A DNA stretch of 37,206 nucleotides from UBA2031 sp035706925 (GTDB lineage Bacteria > Pseudomonadota > Gammaproteobacteria > Pseudomonadales > Moraxellaceae). Shown in pieces: positions 26,121 to 34,292 of the stretch. The stretch spans positions 1-37,206 of the forward strand of contig DASSUO010000130.1 in NCBI GenBank assembly GCA_035706925.1, written 5' to 3'. Position numbers and translations under genes: made by a program. The notes under the pieces were generated by a model. The model made no database searches. It was given only the letters and a program-made list of their open reading frames with translations, and was not told the DNA's origin. The number at the start of each line of letters is the position of its first letter. Position 1 is the stretch's first letter.

Positions 26121-26756
26121 TCAGTCGTAAACCTTTTCCCGGTATTCGCACAGATCCTCGATGAGGCATGAACCGCAGCGAGGCTTGCGGGCCACGCAGG
26201 TGTACCGCCCGTGAAGGATCAACCAGTGGTGCGCATCGTTCCGGAATTCCTTCGGCGTGAATCTTTCCAGTTTCTGTTCTACCTCCAGGACGTCCTTGCC
26301 CGGTGCGAGCCGCGTACGGTTCGACACGCGGAAGATGTGTGTGTCGACCGCGATCGTGGCATGGCCAAAGGCGGTGTTGAGGATCACGTTGGCCGTCTTG
26401 CGGCCCACTCCCGGCAACTCCTCGAGGGCCTCGCGCGATTGAGGGACTTCACCGTCGTGCAGATCCAGCAAGAGACGGCAGGTCTTCAGCAGGTTTTCCG
26501 CCTTGGTGCGAAAGAAGTTGATGGTCTTCAGATGCTCCTGGAGGCCCTCCAGTCCCAGTGCCAGCATCGCCTCCGGCGTGTTGGCCACGGGAAACAGGCG
26601 TGCCGTTGCCTTGTTCACGCCCACATCAGTCATTTGTGCCGAAAGCAGGACCGCCACGAGAAGCTCGAACGGCGTGCGATAGTTCAATTCCGTGGTGGGA
26701 TGGGGATTGGCAGCCTGGAATCGGGCGAAAATCTGCTGGCGCTTGCTGGGGTTCAC
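26121..26756 (-). CDS. nth: endonuclease III
   Basis: 211 residues, a bifunctional DNA glycosylase/AP lyase removing oxidised pyrimidines. The helix-hairpin-helix is LPGVGRKTANVILN with catalytic Lys120, and Asp138 is in VDTHIFRVSNR. The [4Fe-4S] ligands are C187-x6-C194-x2-C197-x5-C203. Numbering matches the E. coli enzyme exactly. The stop is seven bases from the convergent giant gene with no terminator between. In many proteobacteria an rnf/rsxB gene sits directly upstream of nth; here the rnfB-like gene is 1.9 kb upstream, beyond two genes on the other strand. Confidence 0.96.
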   Translation of the reverse strand: MNPSKRQQIFARFQAANPHPTTELNYRTPFELLVAVLLSAQMTDVGVNKATARLFPVANTPEAMLALGLEGLQEHLKTINFFRTKAENLLKTCRLLLDLHDGEVPQSREALEELPGVGRKTANVILNTAFGHATIAVDTHIFRVSNRTRLAPGKDVLEVEQKLERFTPKEFRNDAHHWLILHGRYTCVARKPRCGSCLIEDLCEYREKVYD

Positions 26757-26930
26757 GGTGGCGGGCTCGTACGGGGCGTGACGTAAGTCCGCCGATTCTA
26801 GGAGAAAAGAGGTGGCGTGCCAGCGTTCCGCACGCGTCCGGCCGGTCAGCCGGTCAGGGGGGCGTCCTGCTGGTCGCCGCAGGGCGCATGAGGCAAGATG
26901 CCACCGCCAAAACTGACAATGGAGTGTGAC

Positions 26931-27728
26931 ATGCCTGCATCTCTGTCTGGACGAACGGCGCTGGTGACCGGCGCCTCTGCCGGCATTGGCGAAGCCTTTG
27001 CCCGGCTACTGGCCGCCGAAGGCGCCAATCTGCTCCTGGTGGCCCGTCGCGAGGATCGTCTACGGCAACTGGCCGACGAACTCGAACATGCCCACGGCAT
27101 CCGTGCCGAGGTGGTGGCAGCCGACCTCGGGCAGCCTGATGCGGCAGAGGTTATCGTGGCAGCCGCCCAGCGCATGCGCCTCGACATCGATGTGCTGGTG
27201 AACAATGCCGGCTTTGCCGCCACGCGTGGTTTCCTCGGTAGCGAATGGCGCGAACTGCACGCCGAAATGCAGGTCATGATGGTTGCCGTCACTGAGCTCA
27301 TGCATCGCTTTGCTCCCGCGATGAAGGCCCGCGGTTACGGTCGCATCATCAACCTCGCGTCGCTGGCCGCCTTTGCACCGACGGCGCCCAGCATGCTGTA
27401 CACCGGCATCAAGTCCTTCGTCCTCAATGTGTCCGAGGCGGTGGACATGGAGCTCAAGCCGCATGGCGTGTATGTGACTGCGCTTTGCCCGGGGTTCACC
27501 TGGTCGGAGTTCCATGATGTCCAGGGCACACGCGAGCTGACCGACAAATTGCCGGGATTCCTGTGGCAGGATGCGGAAACGGTGGCGCGCGCCGGACTCG
27601 ATGCTGTCATGGCGGGCCAACCGGTATGCGTGCCGGGTGCCGTCAACAAGACGCTGGCCTATACCTCGCGTCTGTTTCCCGAGCGTATCCGTTACCTCAT
27701 GGGCAAGGCCGGCAAGATGGTGGAGTGA
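26931..27728 (+). CDS. short-chain dehydrogenase/reductase
   Basis: 265-residue classical SDR. The cofactor loop TGASAGIG is at 13-20, NNAG follows, and the catalytic Ser is twelve residues before YTGIK (Tyr and Lys of the Y-x3-K motif). ARRED after the second strand suggests NADP(H) preference. GGAG stands six bases before the ATG at 26931; the ORF extends upstream without support. The substrate is not predictable; close family members act on ketones, lipids or steroids. It is followed by an alpha/beta hydrolase 125 bases downstream on the same strand, and the pair lies between nth and the rnfB-like gene, both leftward. Confidence 0.9.
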   Translation: MPASLSGRTALVTGASAGIGEAFARLLAAEGANLLLVARREDRLRQLADELEHAHGIRAEVVAADLGQPDAAEVIVAAAQRMRLDIDVLVNNAGFAATRGFLGSEWRELHAEMQVMMVAVTELMHRFAPAMKARGYGRIINLASLAAFAPTAPSMLYTGIKSFVLNVSEAVDMELKPHGVYVTALCPGFTWSEFHDVQGTRELTDKLPGFLWQDAETVARAGLDAVMAGQPVCVPGAVNKTLAYTSRLFPERIRYLMGKAGKMVE

Positions 27729-27853
27729 TCCGCCGGCCCGCCATCGTTACGAATTGCTGACAGGGCAGGCGGCACAGTCCCCGTATTGTGTCGCGTTCCG
27801 GAGTCCGGCTGCCTGGCCGGGCGGACGTAACCCCCCGACCTCCAGAGACCGAC

Positions 27854-28681
27854 ATGCCTGAGTTGCAGACCTATCGCGGCACCGTGCATTACGACGAGCA
27901 GGGTAGCGGTGAGCCGCTGCTCCTGCTACACGCCAATCCCGGTGATCCGCGTGACTTTGACGCCATTTTGCCGTCGCTGGTACAGCGCTACCGGGTCATT
28001 CGTCTGGCCTGGCCGGGATATGGAACATCGCCGGCACCGCTGCCGCCCTCGTCAGCGACAGCCATGCAGTTTGCCGAATTGCTGGAACAGGTCGTACTGA
28101 AGCTGGATCTGCAGAACTTGCGCATCATCGGCAATTCCGTCGGCGCCTACGCGGCGGCCTGCCTGGCGCTGCGTCGTCCCGAACGGGTGCTGGCCCTGGT
28201 GCTGGTGTCGCCCGCCGGTTTTACCGAGCACACGTGGTGGACGCGCCTTTTCTGTCGGCTCAAGGGCAATGAAAGGGTGACCCGCTGGCTGAACGGGGTC
28301 CTTGCTTTTCTGTACCTCCGCGTCAGAACGGTCGTGACACTGGCGATGCGGGCACGAGCAAAGACGGAGCAGTCCCTTCCCGAGACCGTTGCCGTCAATG
28401 CAGCGTTGTGGCGCAGTTTCCTGCAGCCGGAGTTCGACTTGCGTGAGGCCGCCCGGTTCATCGAAGCAAAAACCATGGTGATTTCCGGCCGCAAGGATCC
28501 TCTCATCCCTGCGCGCGAAGGAGTGCGGGCCGCCTCGCTGATTCCGGCGTCCAACCTCATCGTGCTGCCCTGCGGACACGCGCCGTTTGCGGAATTGCCG
28601 GAGCTCTTCCTTTCGGTGACGCTGCCGTTTCTGGAGCGTTGTGTCGCGCCAGCGGTCATGCCCTCGCCAGATGCGGCGTAA
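27854..28681 (+). CDS. alpha/beta hydrolase
   Basis: 275 residues. The fold is evident from LLLLHANPGDPRDF (oxyanion region), nucleophile elbow GNSVG with Ser95, SGRKDPLIP (Asp) and CGHAPFAELPE (His). No signal peptide, so cytoplasmic. The ATG at 27854 has a weak ribosome-binding site; an earlier in-frame start at 27788 gives a non-family leader. Probably transcribed with the SDR. Substrate unknown. Its stop is six bases from that of the convergent rnfB-like gene. Confidence 0.87.
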   Translation: MPELQTYRGTVHYDEQGSGEPLLLLHANPGDPRDFDAILPSLVQRYRVIRLAWPGYGTSPAPLPPSSATAMQFAELLEQVVLKLDLQNLRIIGNSVGAYAAACLALRRPERVLALVLVSPAGFTEHTWWTRLFCRLKGNERVTRWLNGVLAFLYLRVRTVVTLAMRARAKTEQSLPETVAVNAALWRSFLQPEFDLREAARFIEAKTMVISGRKDPLIPAREGVRAASLIPASNLIVLPCGHAPFAELPELFLSVTLPFLERCVAPAVMPSPDAA

Positions 28682-28687
28682 CGCCGG

Positions 28688-29431
28688 TCAGTGGCCGGCC
28701 TGCCGGCTCTCGATGGCCGCCAGTTCCGCTCGCAGGCTCTCTACTTCGGACCGGATTGCGTCCGTCTCTCCACCTGCCGTCATCGCCTCGGCCAGTTTTC
28801 GCTCGGCTTTTCGCAGGTTGGTGCGTGCCAGCGCTGCCGCGATGACCAGTGATTTATCCGGCGCACTCGCGGCAGCGACCGGTGCGGTGACAGCAGCGAC
28901 AACGGGCGGCGAGGCAACTGCTTTTTCGGCTGCCAGCCGGGCCGTACGGGCGTCAAAGCGCCGCCGGTACTGATTCGCACGTGCCTGCCGGGCAGCGGGC
29001 TCCGTGACCTTCGGATAATCATGCATCTCGATGCAGTCTACCGGGCAGGCCGCCACACACAGATCACATCCGGTGCATTCGTCGATGAGGATCGTGTGCA
29101 TGAGCTTTGCGGCGCCCATGATCGCATCCACCGGACACACCTGGATGCACTTGGTGCAACCGATGCATTCAGGTTCGCGAATGTAGGCGATACGCTGCGT
29201 TGTGGGCTCCACGCCGAAGGCCGGATCGAGTGGAAGCGCCGGTACGCCGAGCAGGCGGGAGAGGTCGGCGATGGTATCAGCGCCTCCCGGAACACAGCGG
29301 TTGATCGGCGTGCCCGCCGCGATCGCCTCGGCATAGGGCCGGCATCCGGGCGTCCCGCATTTGCCGCACTGGGTCTGGGGCAACAGGGCGTCGATCTGGT
29401 CGACGAGCGGAATGCGGACAGGGTCGGACAT
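28688..29431 (-). CDS. orphan RnfB/RsxB-like ferredoxin protein without membrane anchor
   Basis: 247 residues. An N-terminal RnfB-type Fe-S domain has C22, C25, C30 and C46 (QCGKCGTPGCRPYAEAI). Two [4Fe-4S] ferredoxin motifs follow: C89-x2-C92-x2-C95-x3-C99 and C119-x2-C122-x2-C125-x3-C129. The usual N-terminal hydrophobic helix of RnfB is absent; the protein begins directly with a short helix (MSDPVRIPLVDQIDALLPQT). It ends in an Ala-rich and charged coiled-coil extension of about 90 residues. No other rnf genes are in the window. Such stand-alone proteins near nth are known in Moraxellaceae and beta-proteobacteria. It likely transfers electrons as a soluble ferredoxin to an unknown partner. 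The leader just before the ATG is pyrimidine-rich with no evident Shine-Dalgarno. Confidence 0.88.
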   Translation of the reverse strand: MSDPVRIPLVDQIDALLPQTQCGKCGTPGCRPYAEAIAAGTPINRCVPGGADTIADLSRLLGVPALPLDPAFGVEPTTQRIAYIREPECIGCTKCIQVCPVDAIMGAAKLMHTILIDECTGCDLCVAACPVDCIEMHDYPKVTEPAARQARANQYRRRFDARTARLAAEKAVASPPVVAAVTAPVAAASAPDKSLVIAAALARTNLRKAERKLAEAMTAGGETDAIRSEVESLRAELAAIESRQAGH

Positions 29432-29752
29432 GCGGAGGAGGCCAGGGAGGGCAAAGAAAGGAGATTATCCGGGATCATGAAGCGTCCCGCTACGCCGAAT
29501 CGCCGCGGGAGCTCGATGCGGCAGGAGGCATCCCGCGGACCAGACACCGGGAGGTGTGTGGTGCGGCCCCGGCGCCCGTGGCAGCGTCGAATCGCCCCGG
29601 CATCGGGAAGAGTTGCCGGACGCATCGCTGGCCTGCAATGACGATTGCCCGGCCCCGGATGCCCTCGGACGGTACAGGCGGATTCCGCTACCATTCCTAT
29701 ATTGCAGCGGGTTCCGGCCTGGTCCCCGGATCACCTTTTTCCGGAGTCGTTC
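29432..29752. other. intergenic region between divergent rnfB-like gene and hydrolase
   Basis: 321 bases with no convincing gene; the overlapping frames have no domain. On the minus strand GATAAT (29469-29464) could be a -10 for the rnfB-like gene, and TATATT near 29699 a -10 for the hydrolase, both without good -35 hexamers. Confidence 0.4.
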
Positions 29753-30691
29753 ATGACCTCATCCGAAACTTTTTCCTCTGAAATTCCCGTGCGTGAAGGG
29801 CGTGCCGTGGCCGGTGACGTCGAACTTCACTATGAGGACTGGGGTAACCCCGAGGCGCCGGCGTTCCTGCTGATCATGGGCCTGTCGGCGCAAATGCTGC
29901 TGTGGCCCGACGAGTTCTGCCGTCGCCTGGTTGAAAAGGGCTTTCGCGTCATCCGCTTTGACAATCGTGATATCGGCCTGTCGACGAAAGTGAAGCGGAA
30001 AGTGGCGCCCATGAATGATCTGCTGCGCATGGCCCGCTTCACTCTCGGTCTCCGGAGTCCGGCGCCATACACCCTCTATGACATGGCGCACGACTGTATC
30101 GGTTTGCTTGACCACCTGGGAATCCGCAAGGCGAACGTAGTGGGTGCCAGCATGGGCGGCATGATCGCTCAGATTCTGGCCGGCAATCACCCGGAGCGCG
30201 TCCTCTCGCTGGGCGTGATTTTTTCCAGCACCAATCAGCCCCTGTTGCCGCCGCCGGCTCCCAGGGCCATCGGCCCGCTCATGAAGGGTCCCGGCAAGGG
30301 CGCGTCGCGTGAGCAACTCATCGCACACAGCAAGAAGTTGATGCGGATTATCGGCAGCCCGGACTATCCCAATCCGGAACATGAACTCGAGGCCTTCGCG
30401 AGCATGCTTTACGAGCGCAGCTATCATCCCGCCGGAGTCAAGCGGCAGTTCATGGCGGTGCTGAGTTCAGGCAGTCTGCGCCCGGTCGCAAAGCGCATCA
30501 GTGTGCCGACCGTCGTGATTCACGGTCTTGACGATGTGCTGGTGCGGCCCGCCTGCGGGCGCGCCGTCGCCCGTGCCATCCAGGGCGCTCGCCTGCACCT
30601 CATTCCCGGAATGGGGCATGATCTGCCCAAGGCGCTCTGGCCGCTTTTCGTGGATCTGTTGTGCGAGAACGCGCATCAAGCCGGCTCGTGA
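29753..30691 (+). CDS. alpha/beta hydrolase, esterase-like
   Basis: 312 residues. LLIMGLSAQMLLWPDEFC (oxyanion strand and loop), VIRFDNRDIGLST, nucleophile elbow VVGASMGGMIAQ with Ser133, IHGLDDVLVRP (Asp) and GMGHDLPKALW (His) form a complete triad. The pattern resembles the RdmC/aclacinomycin-esterase-like group of hydrolases. No signal peptide; start supported by GGAG six bases ahead of the ATG. It stands alone, diverging from the rnfB-like gene and followed by a terminator. Substrate not predictable. Confidence 0.9.
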   Translation: MTSSETFSSEIPVREGRAVAGDVELHYEDWGNPEAPAFLLIMGLSAQMLLWPDEFCRRLVEKGFRVIRFDNRDIGLSTKVKRKVAPMNDLLRMARFTLGLRSPAPYTLYDMAHDCIGLLDHLGIRKANVVGASMGGMIAQILAGNHPERVLSLGVIFSSTNQPLLPPPAPRAIGPLMKGPGKGASREQLIAHSKKLMRIIGSPDYPNPEHELEAFASMLYERSYHPAGVKRQFMAVLSSGSLRPVAKRISVPTVVIHGLDDVLVRPACGRAVARAIQGARLHLIPGMGHDLPKALWPLFVDLLCENAHQAGS

Positions 30692-30701
30692 CGGCCGATG
30701 G

Positions 30702-30728
30702 AAAAAGGGCACCGCGCCGTGCTTTTTT
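30702..30728 (+). terminator. intrinsic terminator after hydrolase
   Basis: GAAAAAGGGCAC and GTGCTTTTTTG form a stem (GC core with G-T and A-T pairs) around CGCGCC, followed by a T-run. It lies just after the stop codon. Confidence 0.7.
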
Positions 30729-30740
30729 GTTGTTCCATAG

Positions 30741-30819
<79 letters not shown>

Positions 30820-30969
30820 GCGAACCTGAGGCTAGCCTTTAACCTGTATCTGGATTTGGGCTTGTATCAGGCACTGGCATGGGCTCGCGAACAAGCCTGA
30901 AGCCCAACCCTGGTCCGGATCTGAACCTGCATCCGGCCTTGTTCCGTATCGATGACAGTGGAGGTCAAC

Positions 30970-31731
30970 ATGAATTCCCTTCCTTCCGTGAAAACTCAGG
31001 TTTCCCCCGAGGAGTGGGAGGCGCGTGTCAACCTGGCGGCGGCCTACCGCCTTATCGCCCTTTATGGCTGGGATGATCTCATCTTCACACATGTGTCCGT
31101 TCGTGTGCCGGGTCCGGAACACCATTTCCTCATCAATCCCTACGGGATGCTGTTCGAGGAAATTACGGCGTCATCACTGGTGAAGGTAGGGCTCGACGGC
31201 AGCAAGGTGATGGATTCCCCCTACGACATCAACCCGGCCGGCTTCACCATTCACAGCGCCATTCATGCGGCGCGCGACGATGCGCTTTGCGTCATGCATA
31301 CACACTCGATCAACGGCGTGGCGGTGTCTGCTCAAAAGGAAGGCGTTCTGCCCGTGTCGCAGCAAAGCACCATCGTGCTCGCATCGCTCGGTTATCACGA
31401 CTACGAAGGCATCGCGCTACGGGAGGAGGAGAAGCCGAGACTGGTGCGCGACCTGGGCACCAACAACTTCCTCATGCTGCGTAACCATGGCTTGCTGACC
31501 GTGGGCGCCTCTCCGGCGGACGCCTTTCTCGCAATGTACATCTTCGAGGCGGCCTGCATGATCCAGGTGCGCGCCCAGGCCGGCGGCGGCGAGCTCGTGC
31601 GGGTGCATCCCGAGATTCTGGCCGGGGTAAAGAACATGGTGCAGCTCGTGCTGCGCGGAATGGGCAGTCAGCTGGCCTGGCCGGGACTGTTGCGCAAGCT
31701 GGACCGTCGCAATCCGGGCTACGCCAACTAA
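30970..31731 (+). CDS. class II aldolase/adducin family protein
   Basis: 253 residues. LYGWDDLIFTHVSVR, FLINPYGMLFEEITASSLV, MHTHSINGVAVS (the paired His of the metal site) and LMLRNHGLLTVG are the class II aldolase/adducin pattern. These metal-dependent enzymes cleave or decarboxylate sugar phosphates, but this subgroup, common in proteobacteria, has no settled substrate. I chose the ATG at 30970 after GGAGGT; the ATG at 30952 is upstream of that site. Single gene just downstream of the hexanucleotide repeat, converging on tcdA. Confidence 0.9.
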   Translation: MNSLPSVKTQVSPEEWEARVNLAAAYRLIALYGWDDLIFTHVSVRVPGPEHHFLINPYGMLFEEITASSLVKVGLDGSKVMDSPYDINPAGFTIHSAIHAARDDALCVMHTHSINGVAVSAQKEGVLPVSQQSTIVLASLGYHDYEGIALREEEKPRLVRDLGTNNFLMLRNHGLLTVGASPADAFLAMYIFEAACMIQVRAQAGGGELVRVHPEILAGVKNMVQLVLRGMGSQLAWPGLLRKLDRRNPGYAN

Positions 31732-31927
31732 GGCGCCTGATCGCCCCCGCATCGGGGAAGGGCCGGCATCGCCTCACCCGGAGTCGACCTCGGCAGGGTC
31801 GGGGGAAAACTTCACGAACAATCACGCGGCGTCGTGGTCGCGACGCGGATACTCGACTCGCCGGGCGCTAACGCTCATTCATGTGACGACGTCCGCTAGC
31901 GAAGGGGGCCGCTCTTCATCAATGAGC

Positions 31928-32734
31928 TCACGAGTGATCGCGGTCCGGCAAACCCGCGGCGCGGGCGTCACGTAGCCGCATGCGGCGCAGCATGTGGCGC
32001 AGGCCCTCGGCCACGGCCAGCATGCCCATGGTTGCAGTGACAACGGCAGCGGATCCGTAGCCGGTGCAGGACAGGTCGCTTTCGCAACTGGCGCCTTCGG
32101 GCGTAACCACGGGCTGATTCGAATAGACACAGGGAATGCCGAAACGCTCCTCAGGGTCCTTCGGAAAGTTGCACTCGCGTCGTAAGCGGCGGCGCAGCTT
32201 GGCAATGAGTGGATCCCTATGTGTCCGTGTCAGGTCGTCCACGCGCAACCCGGAGGGATCCGTCTTTCCGCCTGCCGCCCCGGCAACAACCAGTGGAATG
32301 CGACGGCGTCGACACCACACGGCGAGAGAGATCTTGGCCTCGATGTCGTCGGTGCAGTCCAGAATCAGGTCGGGAGTATCCGCGAGCAGGGTGGGCAGGT
32401 TGTCCCTCGTGAGAAAGTCGTCCACCAGGGTGAGACGGCCGCGTGGATTGATTTCCCTTGCGCGCTCTGCCAGTACCTCGATCTTGCCACGGCCGAATGT
32501 ACTGTCGAGGGCCGGCAACTGGCGGTTCACGTTGGAGGCCACCAACACATCCATGTCGATCAGTGTGAGATGACCAATGCCGGTGCGCGCCAGCGCCTCG
32601 ATGGCCCAGGAGCCGACGCCCCCGGCACCCACCACGACCACATGGGCCCGCTCAAACAGCGCGAACGTCGCGTCGCCGTACAGGCGGGCCGTGCCGGCAA
32701 AGCGGCGGTCGTAATCCGGATCAGCAGGAGTCAT
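31928..32734 (-). CDS. tcdA: tRNA threonylcarbamoyladenosine dehydratase
   Basis: 268 residues, ThiF/E1-like. It uses ATP to cyclise t6A37 of tRNA to ct6A. The nucleotide-binding GAGGVGSWAIEALARTGIG, DMDVLVASNVNRQ, LILDCTDDIEAK and the C-terminal PEERFGIPCVYSNQPVV are TcdA features, and length is normal. The ATG at 32734 gives MTPADPDYDRRF; an upstream TTG is less likely. No clear Shine-Dalgarno. It diverges from the DUF2721 gene; about 196 bases separate it from the convergent aldolase-like gene. Confidence 0.93.
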   Translation of the reverse strand: MTPADPDYDRRFAGTARLYGDATFALFERAHVVVVGAGGVGSWAIEALARTGIGHLTLIDMDVLVASNVNRQLPALDSTFGRGKIEVLAERAREINPRGRLTLVDDFLTRDNLPTLLADTPDLILDCTDDIEAKISLAVWCRRRRIPLVVAGAAGGKTDPSGLRVDDLTRTHRDPLIAKLRRRLRRECNFPKDPEERFGIPCVYSNQPVVTPEGASCESDLSCTGYGSAAVVTATMGMLAVAEGLRHMLRRMRLRDARAAGLPDRDHS

Positions 32735-32763
32735 GGCGTCTGGCAAAGGAGGGGGCGGCCCGG

Positions 32764-32769
32764 ATTATA
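32764..32769 (-). promoter_or_regulatory. candidate -10 of tcdA
   Basis: TATAAT on the minus strand, 30 bases before the tcdA ATG. No convincing -35 is spaced 16-18 bases upstream, so only the -10 is supported. Confidence 0.35.
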
Positions 32770-32849
32770 AAGTGGCGGACGAGACATCGGCCATGGCCGC
32801 CCGGCGCGACACTGGTATAGTGCGGGCAGACTTGTCCGGTACCAACGTC

Positions 32850-33326
32850 ATGCCGCTTCCCAGTCCCGCCCTCCTGGGCTCGCCCTCTGCCAATGTCGTG
32901 AGTTACATACAGCTGGCGGTAGCTCCTGTATTCCTGTTGACTGGCGTGGGATCCATGCTGGCGGTGCTGACCAATCGCCTGGCACGCATCATCGATCGCG
33001 CCCGTGCCATGGAGGACCGGTACCAGTCCTCGGACGATATGACACTCCGGCGGCGCCTGCATGCGGATCTCCGGGTCCTGTCCCAACGATCGCGCCTCGT
33101 CAGCCGCGCAATTGCGGCCTGCACGTCCTGCTCGCTGTTTGTCTCGCTCGTGATCGCGACACTGTTTGTAGAAACCCTGTTCGATGTCTACCTGCACGGT
33201 CTCGTTCCGCTGCTGTTCATCTTCGCCATGGTCGCCTTCATCATGGGATTATTGCTGTTTCTTCGCGAAATCCAGATTGCGACGGCCGCATTGCGCATCG
33301 GCCCCCCCGATGACGAAGCATCATGA
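32850..33326 (+). CDS. DUF2721 membrane protein
   Basis: 158 residues from ATG 32850. TM1 (about 18-38) contains AVAPVFLLTGVGSMLAVLTN, then RLARIIDRARAM, a charged middle, and two further TM helices (about 90-112 and 118-140). This is the DUF2721 pattern, a small three-helix membrane family of unknown function. No good ribosome-binding site marks the start; ATG 32793 is an alternative giving 19 more residues. Forty-five bases ahead of the RNase T2 gene and likely in one unit with it. Confidence 0.85.
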   Translation: MPLPSPALLGSPSANVVSYIQLAVAPVFLLTGVGSMLAVLTNRLARIIDRARAMEDRYQSSDDMTLRRRLHADLRVLSQRSRLVSRAIAACTSCSLFVSLVIATLFVETLFDVYLHGLVPLLFIFAMVAFIMGLLLFLREIQIATAALRIGPPDDEAS

Positions 33327-33371
33327 GCCATGGGCGGCCCCGACACCCCTTCGCAACAAAAGGATAAGGTG

Positions 33372-34004
33372 ATGAACTACCTCCGACTCCTGCTTGGTAT
33401 CTGGATGGCGGCACAAGCGGCAACGGCAGTTGCTGACCACTTCGATTACTACACCTTCTCCGTCAGCCTCGCCCCGGCGTTCTGCGACCAGAACCCGCGG
33501 TGGCGGGACAGTCGGCAGTGTCGCGACCGTTTGCCCCTGACCGTACACGGATTATGGCCTGATGCGGCGCGCGGAAGGGCGCCAGAGAATTGCGCCGGTG
33601 CCGACCTCGCGCTATCGCCCGCGCTTGAGCACAACCTGCGCGGCACCATGCCGGATGAAGGCCTGCGTCAATATGAATGGAAGAAGCACGGGCGCTGCAG
33701 CGGATTGTCTGCAGAGGCCTACTTCAGCCTGATTGACCGAACCTTCTCGGCAATCCGCTGGCCGGATCTGCTGAAGCCGCAGGGGCGCGACGTGATCGTG
33801 GCGCGTGATTCCGTGCTGGGCGAGTTCCGGCGCCTGAATCCGGCCTTTCCCGAGCGTGGTGTCATCCTGCGTTGCGAGTCGGGCAAACGACCGCCATTGC
33901 TTTCTGAAATCCGCCTTTGCCTGTCTGCCGACGGGCATCCAGTCGAATGCGCCGGAAGCGTTCGTCCCAATTGCCCTGTCGCAGTGAAGATCCGCGCGCC
34001 CTGA
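33372..34004 (+). CDS. periplasmic ribonuclease T2 family
   Basis: 210 residues. A signal peptide ends near TAVA (residue 21). CAS I is LTVHGLWPD with His59, CAS II is YEWKKHGRCS with Glu102 and His106: the catalytic set of RNase T2 (compare RNase I). Several Cys outside these motifs suit disulphides in the periplasm. It should degrade RNA non-specifically to nucleotides in the envelope. The start follows AAAGGA by seven bases. Probably co-transcribed with the DUF2721 gene. The 288 bases after it are GC-rich, with a GCCGGC-CTTT-GCCGGC hairpin near 34110-34130 but no T-run. Confidence 0.92.
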   Translation: MNYLRLLLGIWMAAQAATAVADHFDYYTFSVSLAPAFCDQNPRWRDSRQCRDRLPLTVHGLWPDAARGRAPENCAGADLALSPALEHNLRGTMPDEGLRQYEWKKHGRCSGLSAEAYFSLIDRTFSAIRWPDLLKPQGRDVIVARDSVLGEFRRLNPAFPERGVILRCESGKRPPLLSEIRLCLSADGHPVECAGSVRPNCPVAVKIRAP

Positions 34005-34292
34005 CGGGCAAACGGGTTCCCTCGTCGCTGTCGGAGAGGCCCCGGACGCACGCACGTCATGCGCTGCCATGGTCCGTGATTTTTGCGTTCACCTCCTGTC
34101 ACCTGCCGGCCTTTGCCGGCGAGTGGGGCGGCCGCCTCTCGCCACAGCTCCACGAGCGCTGCAGCTTGTCCGTCCGAGTTACCGCCTGCCGGCCGTTCTC
34201 CTCCTTCACCGGCCGGCCATATTGGCGCAGGCAGGCCGACCCGCTAAGGTTGGATGGGGATACCTCAGTCGTCCAATTCAACAAGAACAATC

